Positions 6,838-16,162 are shown, numbered from the stretch's first letter. The stretch is DNA of 64,000 nucleotides from Pyrinomonadaceae bacterium (GCA_021228405.1 JAJQRF010000009.1:1-64000), one strand, 5' to 3'. Translations and numbers: made by a program. The notes: generated by a model from the letters alone, not told the origin.

Positions 6838-9204
6838 TTACTGCGGCAGATAAGCGTTCGGAATCGGTTTATCGGTCGGATTTCCAAAGCTGACCGTGTT
6901 AAATCCTGCGGTGCTTTGCAGTAGATACCACGCGCCGTTTGAAGGGCGGAAAACCGAAACGTCGGCTTTGTTGTCGCCGTCGAAATCTCCCGTCACGGGC
7001 AGATCGCCGTTCGTGCCGAAACTTGCGGCGGCAAATCCGGCGGTTGACTGCAAAATATACCAGGTTCCGCTTCGATAAACTGCAAGATCGGTTTTGCCGT
7101 CGCCGTCGAAATCGCCCTGCGCGGGTAGATCGGTCGAAATCCCGAAATTAGCCCCGAAAAACGAATTGTCCGAACTCTTCAAAATATACCAATCGCCGAC
7201 CGATGCGCGCCAAACGGCGATGTCCGATTTGCCGTCGCCGTCGTAATCGCCGATCGCGGGTTTATCGCCGTCCGCGCCGAATTGAACGATAGTTAAAGTG
7301 TTCAAACTGTCGCTGTTGGCGATATACCAGGTTCCGTTCGACGGGCGAAAGACTGCAAAATCAGCCTTGCCGTCGCCGTTGTAATCGGCGGGCGCGGGAA
7401 TATCGCCGTTGGTGCCGAACGTGCGCGAAATGAAGGTGTTTGCTTTGCCCAGAATATACCAGGTTCCGTCCGATGGGCGGAAAACGGCGGTGTCGGTCTT
7501 GCCGTCGCCGTCAAAATCGGCAGGCGCGGTAATGTCCGTCGAATTACCGAAGGCAACGCCGCGAAAACTCGAATTGGAACTGTTCAAAATAAACCAATCG
7601 CCCGTGGAAGGACGAAAAACCGAAACGTCCGATTTGCCGTCGCCGTCGAAATCCGCCTGTTTATTTTTCGCGATCGCGTTTCCTGCAACGGGACCGTCGG
7701 CGATGTTTCCATCGATATTGAACGTCACGCCGCCCCAGGTTTCGTTATGCGGGGCTTGCCACTGTTTGATGCGTTGGTGATTGTTCCAAACATTCGTCGG
7801 CACGACGGGCGAAGGCGAATTGTATACCCAGACCGACTGCACGTTGTCCCAACGCGCCAGCCAGACCGCATCCATCCGGCTTGCCGCCGGAATTCCGATC
7901 CAATCCGCGACCGCATTTGTCGGCGAACCGTAAACGCCCGAAATATAACCCGATTCCTTCACGCGGTCAGTCCACCCTTTCAAAAATGCGACGGTCGCCG
8001 CACGGCATCCGGCGGTTGCGGTCGTTTCGTCGTAGCGTTCCATATCGTAATAAAGAACCGTGCCCTGCGTCAGTCCGAGATTGTTCGCGTCGGTGATGGC
8101 AATGTCGGCTTCGCCGCGTCCCTGCTGTTCGGCAACGGCAACATCGTAGCTGAATTTTGCCGAAGTCGTCGAAGCGGTGCAGGGCGATTGATAACCGACG
8201 ATCGTCGGAATCAAACCCCAACCCATATTTGAAACCTGATTGACCCAGTTTGCCGTTAATTGCGGTTGCGCACAGCCGCGATTTCTGCCCGAAATGTAAA
8301 TATTTGAATCGTAAAGCGGCGAATTGTCCCACCACGTCTGCATTTGCGCAATCGTTCCCGCCGTGCATTTGTCGAATCCGCGATTCAAACTGATGCGCGT
8401 ATTTCCGCCCGGCGCGGCGGCAAACATCGAATTTCTCGCCTCCGTTTTCGCTTTTGCTTTTTCAGCGCGTGAAAGTTCCTTGATCGCCTCCGGCGTGATG
8501 TCTTTGCCGTTCGCAAATACGAGAGTTTCCTGCACACAGCCGATTTTCGCGTTTTCGCAAATGCCGTTTTGCTTCAAAGCCCAAGTTCCTGAAAGCTTTT
8601 CGACGGGCGCATCGTCGCGGCGGATTTCAACGGAACGCGAAACGAAATTCCAGTCGTTTCCTTCGTTCGCAGATTCGTAAACGGTTTGCCCGATAAAGTT
8701 TGAACTCGTCGGTAAATGGAAACTTAAACGAAATCTGCCGTTTTGCAGATTTTCAAGCGTCGCGTTTTCCAATTCGGCTTCGCGCAGATCGTTTTCGTTC
8801 AGCTCGATCGGCGTTTTCGCCCAAGACGTTCCGCCGTCCGAAGTTCTCACAAACGAAACGCTTCCGTTTTTCGGATTCGCCAAAACCGCAAAACCTTTCG
8901 TTTCATTTTCAAAATAAACGGACGAGATTTTTCCGAAAAGCCCGTTCGGAATATCTAATTTTCGCCAGTTTGTGCCGCCGTCGTCGGTGCGGAAAATCGC
9001 GTCATTTGTGTAAACGATTCCTGAATTTGCACCGAAAGATTGAATGTCTTTGATCTGCGAATCGAAATCGTTCTTGACGATTTGCGGCGGACGCGCCAAA
9101 GTCGTGATGATTTGCAGGTTCTTAAATGAATCGTCCTGTGCTTGAAGAACAGAAAAATTCGACAAAAATATTAACGTGGAAAGTAAAAAGAATAATTTTT
9201 TCAT
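6838..9204 (-). CDS. secreted DUF1906 (glycoside-hydrolase-like) protein with VCBS/FG-GAP repeats
   Basis: Large exported protein of 788 aa. A Sec signal peptide (1-22) is followed by a BNR/Ycf48-like segment (about 50-200) with SNSGIVYTNDAIFRTDDGGT and TSDGGTSW. A DUF1906 domain (about 265-500; Rv2525c-like TIM barrel) comes next, with GFDKC, YISGR, YYDMERYD and ARWDNV. The C-terminus (about 505-785) has roughly six to seven repeats of the DFDGDGKSD/VFRPSxGxWY type, Ca-binding VCBS/FG-GAP blades expected to form a beta-propeller. DUF1906 proteins are thought to act on cell-wall glycans, with Asp/Glu in the YYDMERY region as candidates. Monocistronic on the minus strand. Confidence 0.85.
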   Translation of the reverse strand: MKKLFFLLSTLIFLSNFSVLQAQDDSFKNLQIITTLARPPQIVKNDFDSQIKDIQSFGANSGIVYTNDAIFRTDDGGTNWRKLDIPNGLFGKISSVYFENETKGFAVLANPKNGSVSFVRTSDGGTSWAKTPIELNENDLREAELENATLENLQNGRFRLSFHLPTSSNFIGQTVYESANEGNDWNFVSRSVEIRRDDAPVEKLSGTWALKQNGICENAKIGCVQETLVFANGKDITPEAIKELSRAEKAKAKTEARNSMFAAAPGGNTRISLNRGFDKCTAGTIAQMQTWWDNSPLYDSNIYISGRNRGCAQPQLTANWVNQVSNMGWGLIPTIVGYQSPCTASTTSAKFSYDVAVAEQQGRGEADIAITDANNLGLTQGTVLYYDMERYDETTATAGCRAATVAFLKGWTDRVKESGYISGVYGSPTNAVADWIGIPAASRMDAVWLARWDNVQSVWVYNSPSPVVPTNVWNNHQRIKQWQAPHNETWGGVTFNIDGNIADGPVAGNAIAKNKQADFDGDGKSDVSVFRPSTGDWFILNSSNSSFRGVAFGNSTDITAPADFDGDGKTDTAVFRPSDGTWYILGKANTFISRTFGTNGDIPAPADYNGDGKADFAVFRPSNGTWYIANSDSLNTLTIVQFGADGDKPAIGDYDGDGKSDIAVWRASVGDWYILKSSDNSFFGANFGISTDLPAQGDFDGDGKTDLAVYRSGTWYILQSTAGFAAASFGTNGDLPVTGDFDGDNKADVSVFRPSNGAWYLLQSTAGFNTVSFGNPTDKPIPNAYLPQ

Positions 9205-9368
9205 TTGATTTGCTTCTCGAAACTTGGGGAAGTATCGGAATAGCTAATGGATTTAGAAAAAAGTATAGTCTATCCTGATGAGTTTGCAAAGGTTTTTTCG
9301 GATTGCGCCGATAAATTTTGTCTTCACCCGAATTTAAGTTAATTTAATTAGAAGTTTGCTGAAAAATT

Positions 9369-11456
9369 ATGGTTTTATCCTTCATTTTAATATTGCTGAT
9401 CTCGTTCAGCGGTTACTTACTGACTTATTTTTTCGCGGAAAAGGAAACTTTTTTATGGCGATTTTCGGTCGGGAACATTATCGGCTCGGCGATTTTCGGC
9501 ACGGTCGGCTTTCTGATCGCAAATCTGTTCGGGCTTTCGGTTTTGACGGCTTCGTTCGCTTTGCTGATCGCGCTTGCCCCGATTGCACTTTTGGCGAAGA
9601 AAGACATCAGGAAAAACTTTTTTGCAGATTGGCATAATGCGAAAAACCGCGCAACGGGTGCAAACTTCAGAAAATTTTTGCGCGTCGCGTATTATGTCGG
9701 ATTTTTTCTGCTTTTCGTATTTTTCTTTGACCGCGCGATGTATGAAACCAACAACGGAATTTTCACGGGCGCGTCGCAAAATTTCGGCGATCTGCCGTTT
9801 CATCTCGGCGCGATCTTTTCGTTTACCGACGGCAATAATTTTCCGCCGATGAATCCTTCGTTTGCGGGAGCGAAATTTTCCTATCCTTTTATTGCCGATC
9901 TCTTGACGGCTTTTTTAATGAAATTCGGTATAGAAGTTCAATCCGTAATGCTCGTGCAGAATATCGGCTGGGCGTTTGCGTTGCTGATTATTTTGGAAAG
10001 ATTCGTTTTCAAACTGACGAAGAGCAAGCTTGCCGCAAAGCTCGCACCGATTCTGCTTTTTTTCAGCGGCGGACTCGGTTTCCTGTGGTTTTTGAAGGAT
10101 TTCTGGGCAGGTTCGCAGGGTTTTTTTGAGCTTCTTTGGAATCTCCCGCAGGATTATACGATCGGGGAAAAGATTCGTTGGGGAAATTCGCTGATCGTAC
10201 TTTTTATCACACAGCGCAGTTTATTGCTCGGAATGCCTCTAACGATCCTGGTTCTGCAAAAACTCTGGGAGATTTTTACCGACAAAACTGCGGAAGAAAA
10301 AATCGGCGGCGAACAACGAACAACCGACAACGAACAAATAACAAAAATTGAAAATCCGTCAGATTCACCTTTGAGTTTTTTCACTTCGGCACCGTTTCTT
10401 ATTGGATTGCTGGCGGGAACTTTGCCGTTGATCCATCTGCATAGTTTGGCGGCTTTGTTTGCGGTTACGGCGTTCTTATTTTTTATTCATACTGACAAAT
10501 GGCGCGAATGGATCGTTTTCGGAGTCGGTGTTGCGCTCGTCGCGGTTCCCGAATTGCTCTGGTCGATCACGGGAAGCGCGAGCCGCACGAGCGAATTTAT
10601 CGGCTGGCGTTTCGGTTGGCACAAAGGCGAAGAGGAAAATATCGTTTGGTTTTGGCTGAAAAATACGGGAATTTTTATTCCGCTTATCTTCGCGGGCGTT
10701 GCGTTGCTTTTCTCGATGCGAAACAAACAAAATGAAGAAGCATTGGAAGCGGAAGAAAACGAAAAACTCAAAGCCCAAAAACCAAAGCCCAAAAACCAAA
10801 GCCCAAAAACCAAAGCCCGGAAAATAGAGATAAATGAGCTTTTAGTTTTTCTTTTGCCGTTTTTATTTCTGTTTCTTGTATCAAATATCGCAAAATTTGC
10901 ACCGTGGGAATGGGATAATATCAAGATTCTGATCTATTGGTTTGTCGGCTCAGTGCCGTTCGTTTCGCTGGCTTTGGCGTGGGGCTGGAATCAAAATATA
11001 ATTTTGAAGATCGCGGCGTTCGCTTGTTTCTTTATCCTTATTTTTTCGGGGGCATTGGACGTTTGGCGAACCGCTTCGGGGCAGATCAAAACGCAGGTTT
11101 TTAACGCGGACGCGGTCGAGGTTGCCGATAAAATAAAACTGCGAACCGCGCCGAATGCTTTGTTTTTAAATGCGCCGATTCATAATTCAGCGATCGTTTT
11201 GACGGGCAGACCGTCGTTGATGCGTTATCCCGGACATCTTTCGTCGCACGGCATCGACTACGCCGACCGCGAGGGCGATGTCAAAAGAATCTATGAAGGC
11301 AGTGCGACCGCCGATATTTTTCTGCGGAAATACAATATCGAATACGTCCTGATCTCGCCCGAAGAACGCGGTTCGCTGACCGTTAATGAAGAATATTTCA
11401 AGAAATTTCCGCTCATAACCGAAGTCGGCGAATATAAGGTTTATAAAGTTAAGTAA
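9369..11456 (+). CDS. polytopic membrane protein, GT-C-like
   Basis: Integral membrane protein of 695 aa with about 12-14 hydrophobic segments and a soluble C-terminal domain (about 560-695). Long membrane-embedded N-terminus plus periplasmic C-terminus suggests a GT-C-type glycosyltransferase or flippase acting on lipid-linked sugars. No DxD or other diagnostic motif is clear, so the function is inferred. Two hydrophilic loops are low complexity: GGEQRTTDNEQITK near residue 320 and a Lys/Pro-rich loop near 470 coded by a 14-bp tandem repeat. The next gene starts 26 bp downstream on the same strand and encodes a TIGR03663-like membrane protein, so the two probably work together. Confidence 0.7.
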   Translation: MVLSFILILLISFSGYLLTYFFAEKETFLWRFSVGNIIGSAIFGTVGFLIANLFGLSVLTASFALLIALAPIALLAKKDIRKNFFADWHNAKNRATGANFRKFLRVAYYVGFFLLFVFFFDRAMYETNNGIFTGASQNFGDLPFHLGAIFSFTDGNNFPPMNPSFAGAKFSYPFIADLLTAFLMKFGIEVQSVMLVQNIGWAFALLIILERFVFKLTKSKLAAKLAPILLFFSGGLGFLWFLKDFWAGSQGFFELLWNLPQDYTIGEKIRWGNSLIVLFITQRSLLLGMPLTILVLQKLWEIFTDKTAEEKIGGEQRTTDNEQITKIENPSDSPLSFFTSAPFLIGLLAGTLPLIHLHSLAALFAVTAFLFFIHTDKWREWIVFGVGVALVAVPELLWSITGSASRTSEFIGWRFGWHKGEEENIVWFWLKNTGIFIPLIFAGVALLFSMRNKQNEEALEAEENEKLKAQKPKPKNQSPKTKARKIEINELLVFLLPFLFLFLVSNIAKFAPWEWDNIKILIYWFVGSVPFVSLALAWGWNQNIILKIAAFACFFILIFSGALDVWRTASGQIKTQVFNADAVEVADKIKLRTAPNALFLNAPIHNSAIVLTGRPSLMRYPGHLSSHGIDYADREGDVKRIYEGSATADIFLRKYNIEYVLISPEERGSLTVNEEYFKKFPLITEVGEYKVYKVK
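10769..10820. repeat. 14-bp in-frame tandem repeat, about 3.7 copies
   Basis: Unit CAAAGCCCAAAAAC repeated at 10769, 10783 and 10797, with a partial copy from 10811. It codes the loop AQKPKPKNQSPKTKA. A 14-bp period is not a multiple of three, so each unit is read in a different frame; copy-number changes would usually break the gene. Confidence 0.9.
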
Positions 11457-11482
11457 GTAACGAAAAAGAAAAGTAACCACAG

Positions 11483-13603
11483 ATGAACACGGATAAAAAC
11501 AGATCGGATAAGATCGAAGAACAAAATTCGGATTTGGTTCAAGACACGAATTCTAAAGCCTTTGACCCGTTATGGCTTTTGAACTGCGGTTTGATAACGG
11601 CAGTCGCAACTTTTATAAGGTTTTTCTGGCTCGAACTGAAACCGCTCCATCACGACGAAGGCGTGAACGGTTTTTTTCTGACCTCGCTTTTTCGTGAAGG
11701 CGCATACAAATACGATCCGGCAAATTATCACGGTCCCGATCTTTATTACATCGCGCTGTTTTTCACGAAACTTTTCGGGCTGAACACTTTGAGCATTCGT
11801 TGGAGCGTCGCGGTCTTCGGCGTTTTGACGGTCGTTCTGGCTTTCTATTTAAAAGATCATATCGGTAAGGTCGGAAGCCTTGCAACCGCGCTTTTTCTCT
11901 CTCTTTCGCCCGGAATGACTTTTATTTCGCGCTATTTTATTCACGAAATTCTGTTCGTTTTCTTCAGCTTCGGCGTGGTCGTCGCGGTTTTGCTTTTCCT
12001 CGAAAAGCGCAAAGCGGGAATTTTTGCGATTGCGTGGGTTTCGATCCTTCTGATGATCTGTTTTGTGCCGTCGGCGATTCATCTGGCAAATGCGGTCGGT
12101 AAAGATAACGAAACTCTGGTTTGGTGGCTGCGCGGCGGATTTTTTCTGGTCGAAGGCGTGCTGGTCTTTTTCGTCGTGCAAATGCTGCTTTCGTGGGACG
12201 AAGGCAGACCAATCTATTTGATTCTGGCGATGGCAAACGTAATTATGCTTTTTGCAACGAAGGAAACGGCTTTCATCACGCTCGGCACGATGGCAATTGC
12301 GTGTGCGTGCGTTTGGCTGTGGCGAAAGATTTATTTTTCCGCGATCGGGCAAAACAGACAGGGGATTTTCCTTGCCGCCACATTGTTGCTGCCGCCGCTG
12401 GTGATGATCTATCTGAGAAAATCTTTAGAAGATTACCGCGCACTCACCGATTTCTTTCTGGCTTCGGACGATCCTTCGCAAAAAAATATTTTCTACCTGA
12501 TTATCTTGATCGCTGGCGGCGCGCTGGCGGCGTGGTTTATAACGCTGGCGAAGCCGAAGAACACAGACGCGGGAGGAGAGATCAGTCCGGCGGACAGTGC
12601 GCTCACGTGGTCGAATTTTCTCGACAAACTCGGCGACAACACGAATCGTCTTTTGATCGCGGCGGCAGTTTCGTTCGTTTTCATTTACGTCGGCGTTTTG
12701 TTTTTCTCGTCGTTCTTCACTTACAAAGAAGGCGTTTGGAAAGCCTTTGAAGCCTATGCGATCTGGACGAAAACGGGCAACAAAGACCATACGCAGAACG
12801 GAACCTGGGCTTATGTGAAATGGGGAATGCAGGTCGAAGCCCCGATTATGATTCTTTCCGCGCTCGGTTCGCTCATCGCACTTTTCAAAGCACGGCACCG
12901 GTTTGCGGTCTTTTCGGCGTTCTGGGCGTTCGGGCTTTTTGCGGCTTACACGCTGATTCCGTATAAAACGCCGTGGCTCGCGCTTTCGTTTCTGCTCCCG
13001 ATGTGCATCATCGCGGGTTACGGCATCAACGAACTCTTTCGCGGAGGCATTGCCGAAAAAGTCGTCGGCACGGCTTTGGCGGTCGCGGCGACCTGCGTTT
13101 TGGCGTATCAGAGCTACGACATAAATTTCGTGCGTTACGACAGCGACCAGATGCCGTATATCTACGCGCATACGAAACGCGGATTTACCGGACTGATAGA
13201 CAAGATCGAATATTACGCCGACAAGAGCGGAAAGGGCAAAGATGCGCGGATCGAGATCGTTTCACCCGATTACTGGTCGATGCCCTGGTATATGAACGAT
13301 TACAAGAATGCCGTTTTTCAAGGACATTTTGTCGATGCGAATTCGGCGGAAATGATCGTCGCGAAAAAAGGTGAAGATGAAGTTGAAACGGTTTCGCGCT
13401 ACGTCGCGCATTACAAGCTGGCGGGTGAATATCCGCTTCGTCCGGGCGTTGATCTGCTTTTGCTCGTGCGCAAGGATTTAGCCGATGCGGACGCAAAAGA
13501 GCTTTACACGCTGACGGGCGAAACCGTCACCGTCACGCCCGAGGACGGCGGTTCGATGACGACATTGCCGTTGACAACTTCGAGTCCGAAACAAGGAAAA
13601 TGA
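11483..13603 (+). CDS. TIGR03663-type polytopic glycosyltransferase-like membrane protein
   Basis: Membrane protein of 706 aa resembling the TIGR03663 family (PMT/GT39-like GT-C fold). After a polar N-terminal tail of about 35 residues, the first membrane helix leads into LHHDEGVNGFF, a GT-C-type acidic motif in the first periplasmic loop, followed by YDPANYHGPDLYY. About 11-12 further membrane helices follow, then a soluble C-terminal domain (about 560-700). Substrate unknown; probably transfers sugar from a polyprenyl-phosphate donor. The first residues (MNTDKNRSDK) are coded by a sequence resembling a common dispersed repeat (ACAGATGAACACGGAT), so the true start may lie further in. Same operon as the preceding membrane gene. 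Confidence 0.8.
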   Translation: MNTDKNRSDKIEEQNSDLVQDTNSKAFDPLWLLNCGLITAVATFIRFFWLELKPLHHDEGVNGFFLTSLFREGAYKYDPANYHGPDLYYIALFFTKLFGLNTLSIRWSVAVFGVLTVVLAFYLKDHIGKVGSLATALFLSLSPGMTFISRYFIHEILFVFFSFGVVVAVLLFLEKRKAGIFAIAWVSILLMICFVPSAIHLANAVGKDNETLVWWLRGGFFLVEGVLVFFVVQMLLSWDEGRPIYLILAMANVIMLFATKETAFITLGTMAIACACVWLWRKIYFSAIGQNRQGIFLAATLLLPPLVMIYLRKSLEDYRALTDFFLASDDPSQKNIFYLIILIAGGALAAWFITLAKPKNTDAGGEISPADSALTWSNFLDKLGDNTNRLLIAAAVSFVFIYVGVLFFSSFFTYKEGVWKAFEAYAIWTKTGNKDHTQNGTWAYVKWGMQVEAPIMILSALGSLIALFKARHRFAVFSAFWAFGLFAAYTLIPYKTPWLALSFLLPMCIIAGYGINELFRGGIAEKVVGTALAVAATCVLAYQSYDINFVRYDSDQMPYIYAHTKRGFTGLIDKIEYYADKSGKGKDARIEIVSPDYWSMPWYMNDYKNAVFQGHFVDANSAEMIVAKKGEDEVETVSRYVAHYKLAGEYPLRPGVDLLLLVRKDLADADAKELYTLTGETVTVTPEDGGSMTTLPLTTSSPKQGK

Positions 13604-13605
13604 TC

Positions 13606-13779
13606 TTTGCCTGCGAATAAACGCGAATAAACACGAAAAAGGGAAAAACTTTGAACGCGGATCGGGCGGATTAGGCAGATTAGTGCGGATTTAATTTGAA
13701 TTATCCGCTTCAATCTGCTCAATCCGCCCGATCCGCGTTCTTAATTCTTTCGTTTTATTTGCGTTTATTCGCGGGCAAA
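13606..13779. repeat. long imperfect hairpin H1 filling a convergent gap
   Basis: Outer arms TTTGCCTGCGAATAAACGCG and CGTTTATTCGCGGGCAAA enclose an inner inverted repeat at 13653-13740 whose arms of about 41 bp (starting GAACGCGGATCGGGCGGATT) pair with few mismatches. The element fills the whole space between two convergent stop codons. It may act as a bidirectional terminator or mRNA 3'-end structure. Its ends match element H5 at 47412 closely. Confidence 0.85.
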
Positions 13780-14370
13780 TCAATTTTTCTTAAGCACACG
13801 CCGCAGATACAGAACAATTATCGAGCCGAAAACGGCGTAGGAAATATAATCCATATAGCCGTCGATCTGGTGAAAATTGGCGTGCAGAAAGTAGCCCGCG
13901 TAAGAGAGAATCGCCGTCCAGATCGCCGAACCGAGCGTCGTATAAAACAAAAAAGGCGCAAAGCTCATTTTATTAATGCCCGCCGGGATCGAGATGAAAG
14001 AACGGATTCCGGGAATCAGACGGCACAGAAAAACCGCGATCGCGCCGTATTTATCGAACCAGACGTTGGCGCGTTCGATGTCTTCACGCGTCAGCGTCAG
14101 CCATTTGCCGTATTTATCGGCGAACCGCTTCAAGCCTTCTTCGCCGACCTTGTAGCCGAAATAATAAAGCGGCAGTGCGCCGAGCACCGAGCCGAGCGTT
14201 CCGGCGGCGATGATGCCGCTCAGGAGCAGTTTTTCTTCCGCGACGAGAAAACCCGCGAGCGGCATAATATATTCCGAGGGAATCGGCGGGAAGACGTTTT
14301 CGAGAAACATCAGAAAGACGATGCCTAAATATCCCGTCGAATATATCAAATTCAAAATCCATTGCGTCAT
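13780..14370 (-). CDS. DedA family membrane protein
   Basis: Protein of 196 aa of the DedA/SNARE-associated (VTT) family, thought to flip undecaprenyl-phosphate or phospholipids across the inner membrane. Family motifs: ENVFPPIPSE (residues about 24-33), G-rich ISGIIAAGTLGSVLGAL-type segment, and FLCRLIPGIRSFISIPAG (about 114-131) with the conserved Arg pair. Four to five membrane segments. Its ATG overlaps the stop of the upstream mgtC-like gene by 4 bp, so the two form an operon. Confidence 0.93.
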   Translation of the reverse strand: MTQWILNLIYSTGYLGIVFLMFLENVFPPIPSEYIMPLAGFLVAEEKLLLSGIIAAGTLGSVLGALPLYYFGYKVGEEGLKRFADKYGKWLTLTREDIERANVWFDKYGAIAVFLCRLIPGIRSFISIPAGINKMSFAPFLFYTTLGSAIWTAILSYAGYFLHANFHQIDGYMDYISYAVFGSIIVLYLRRVLKKN

Positions 14371-14864
14371 TGTTTTTGTTCTTCGTTTGCAGGGCTTTTT
14401 CCGTATTTTTTGGAATCGTTTTCGAGCGGATCGGAAAGTTTCAGGATCAATAAAAGCAAGCCTGTGGCGATGATCGCCAAGCCTAAGAAACCGAGTCCGA
14501 CCGCCGCGCCGACCGCCGTTGTCATCCAGATTCCGGCGGCGGTCGTCAGCCCTCTTATTTTCAATTCATCTCTTTGTTTCAGGATCGAACCCGCGCCGAT
14601 AAACCCGATTCCGGTAATGATTCCCTGCAAGACGCGTGAAATTCCTTCGGTCGTCATCCCGTAGATCGAGCCGGAAAGCGTGAAAACGGTCGTGCCGAGC
14701 ATCACGAGAATATGCGTTCTGAATCCGGCGGGCTTCCCGACGCGTTCGCGTTGAAGTCCGATGATCGCGCCGAGCGTCACGGCGGCGAAAAGCCGGATGA
14801 TGACCTGCACCAATTGCCGTGTTTCGGGTATTCCGGCGGTTAATTCCTCCCAAAAAATGTTCAT
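14367..14864 (-). CDS. MgtC/SapB family inner-membrane protein
   Basis: Protein of about 165 aa with the MgtC/SapB N-terminal domain: RLFAAVTLGAIIGLQRERVG, the GFRTHILVMLGT motif and GIGFIGAGSIL. These proteins are linked to Mg2+ limitation and virulence in other bacteria; here the role is unknown. Start at 14864 is supported by a very strong ribosome binding site (GGGGGAAGGA). A longer upstream extension would be atypical. Overlaps dedA by 4 bp (ATGA). The C-terminal cytoplasmic ACT-like domain of longer MgtC proteins is absent. Confidence 0.9.
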   Translation of the reverse strand: MNIFWEELTAGIPETRQLVQVIIRLFAAVTLGAIIGLQRERVGKPAGFRTHILVMLGTTVFTLSGSIYGMTTEGISRVLQGIITGIGFIGAGSILKQRDELKIRGLTTAAGIWMTTAVGAAVGLGFLGLAIIATGLLLLILKLSDPLENDSKKYGKSPANEEQKQ

Positions 14865-14930
14865 TCCTTCCCCCTTGAAAAACAACTTGAATTTACATTT
14901 TAGCAAAACGAAACAATTTGCCGAAAAAAT

Positions 14931-14960
14931 GCTCTGCACGAAAATCGATTCGTGCAGAGC
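14931..14960. terminator. hairpin terminator upstream of mgtC
   Basis: Perfect 12-bp stem GCTCTGCACGAA / TTCGTGCAGAGC with a 6-nt loop and A/T-runs on both sides. It is positioned to stop transcripts of the DUF4097 gene before they reach mgtC. Confidence 0.7.
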
Positions 14961-15015
14961 AAAAAGAGGTTTGACTTAATGGAACAGAGTGAGTGAGAAA
15001 ATTAAAATTCAATCG

Positions 15016-15084
15016 GCGTTTAGAGTCGCTTCTTCAGAAGACTTTTGCTGACGTGGTGCCGCCTGAAGGCGGGACTCTGAACGC
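15016..15084. repeat. nested-hairpin intergenic element (REP-like)
   Basis: Outer arms GCGTTTAGAGTC (15016-15027) and GACTCTGAACGC (15073-15084) enclose two small hairpins: CTTCTTCAGAAG (15029-15040) and CCGCCTGAAGGCGG (15059-15072). It lies downstream of the DUF4097 gene. It resembles dispersed palindromic elements of acidobacterial genomes (from memory, not verified). Confidence 0.6.
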
Positions 15085-15148
15085 TGAGAAAATGTTTATG
15101 GAATGAATTCCGGCTCAAAATCTATGATTTTGAATTATCCTTTTGAGG

Positions 15149-15985
15149 TTAATCCTCCTTGCTGATCTTGATGCCGCCGTTGACGGTTACGACGCGGACG
15201 GTCGCGCCGCCGCCGTTCAAGTCGGTCGAGATGCGTTTTTTGGTTCTGCCGTGTCCTTCTTTGCCGTCGTCGCTGACGTTCAGCGCGCTGATCTCGCTTT
15301 TGAAACCGCCGTTGACCGTGCCCGTTTCGACGCGCGCCGCATAATTTTCGGGAATCGAAAGATGCACGCCGCCGTTCGTCGTTTCAACGTCCAGACCGTT
15401 GCCGCGCCAGGACGTTCCCGAAAGCTCGACGCTCACACCGCCGTTCGTGGTTTTGCCCTTTACGTCGCCCGCCGCGTCCTTCACGCTGACACCGCCGTTC
15501 TGCGTCGTGAATTCGATGTTTCCTTCGACCGAACGCACCGAGATGCCGCCGTTTTTCGCCGTCAGATTAAGATTTGAATTGCGCGGAACGAGGATTTCAT
15601 ACGACACCGACCAATCGGTTTCATCGGTTCCGTTTTCCGCCCGAATCTGCGAACCCGTTTCGATGCGGATGCTTTTCGCGAGTGCCGCCGCGTCCGCTTC
15701 GGTCGCGCCCATCGTCTGAATGCAGGCGCGAATCAATACGTCCGAACGGTTTTCGCCCCGCACGGAAATCCCGCCGTTGCGCCGCGCATCGACATTGATC
15801 TCGTTTCCCGCCGAAGCCGTCAGCTCACGCGCTTCCTTGAACGAAGTCTTGCCGTTATAAGAATAATTTTCGTAATCGCAGAAACTGCGCGTCTTGTTTT
15901 CCGGTTTCTGCGCCAAAACCGACAGCGAAAGCCCTAAGATCAAAGGTAAAAGAATAAAACGTAAAAATTGCTTATTAGATGACAT
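15149..15985 (-). CDS. secreted DUF4097-like beta-helix protein
   Basis: Exported protein of 278 aa with a Sec signal peptide (about 1-25, cleavage near VLAQ). The mature part is built from NGGI/NGGV-containing strands (RNGGISVRGE, KNGGISVRSV, QNGGVSVKDA, TNGGVSVELS, TNGGVHLSIP, VNGGFKSEIS and VNGGIKISKE), the pattern of the DUF4097 right-handed beta-helix/adhesin-like fold. Function unknown; often a cell-envelope protein in Acidobacteriota. Single gene on the minus strand. Confidence 0.85.
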   Translation of the reverse strand: MSSNKQFLRFILLPLILGLSLSVLAQKPENKTRSFCDYENYSYNGKTSFKEARELTASAGNEINVDARRNGGISVRGENRSDVLIRACIQTMGATEADAAALAKSIRIETGSQIRAENGTDETDWSVSYEILVPRNSNLNLTAKNGGISVRSVEGNIEFTTQNGGVSVKDAAGDVKGKTTNGGVSVELSGTSWRGNGLDVETTNGGVHLSIPENYAARVETGTVNGGFKSEISALNVSDDGKEGHGRTKKRISTDLNGGGATVRVVTVNGGIKISKED

Positions 15986-16094
15986 TAGAAAATTTCTCCC
16001 GAATTGTATTTTTTCTGTTTATAAATTTTTCCCGCAAATTGCGCGTTCAAAAGTAAAAACACCACAGGTTGGAAATTTGTGACAAAAAAATTAA

Positions 16095-16162
16095 AAGGTA
16101 ACGGATAGCTGATAGTTGATAACTGAATAGTGATTTTCTTTCATTATCCGCTATCCGTTAAC
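16095..16162. repeat. intergenic inverted repeat
   Basis: GTAACGGATAGCTGATAG near 16098 pairs imperfectly with TTATCCGCTATCCGTTAAC near 16145. It lies between the divergent DUF4097 gene and the 16278 gene. No function is assigned. Confidence 0.5.

Noticed and set aside
12425-13171. Long minus-strand frame opposite the TIGR03663-like gene
   Set aside because: Arg/Asp-rich shadow translation without domains; the plus strand codes a clear membrane protein.
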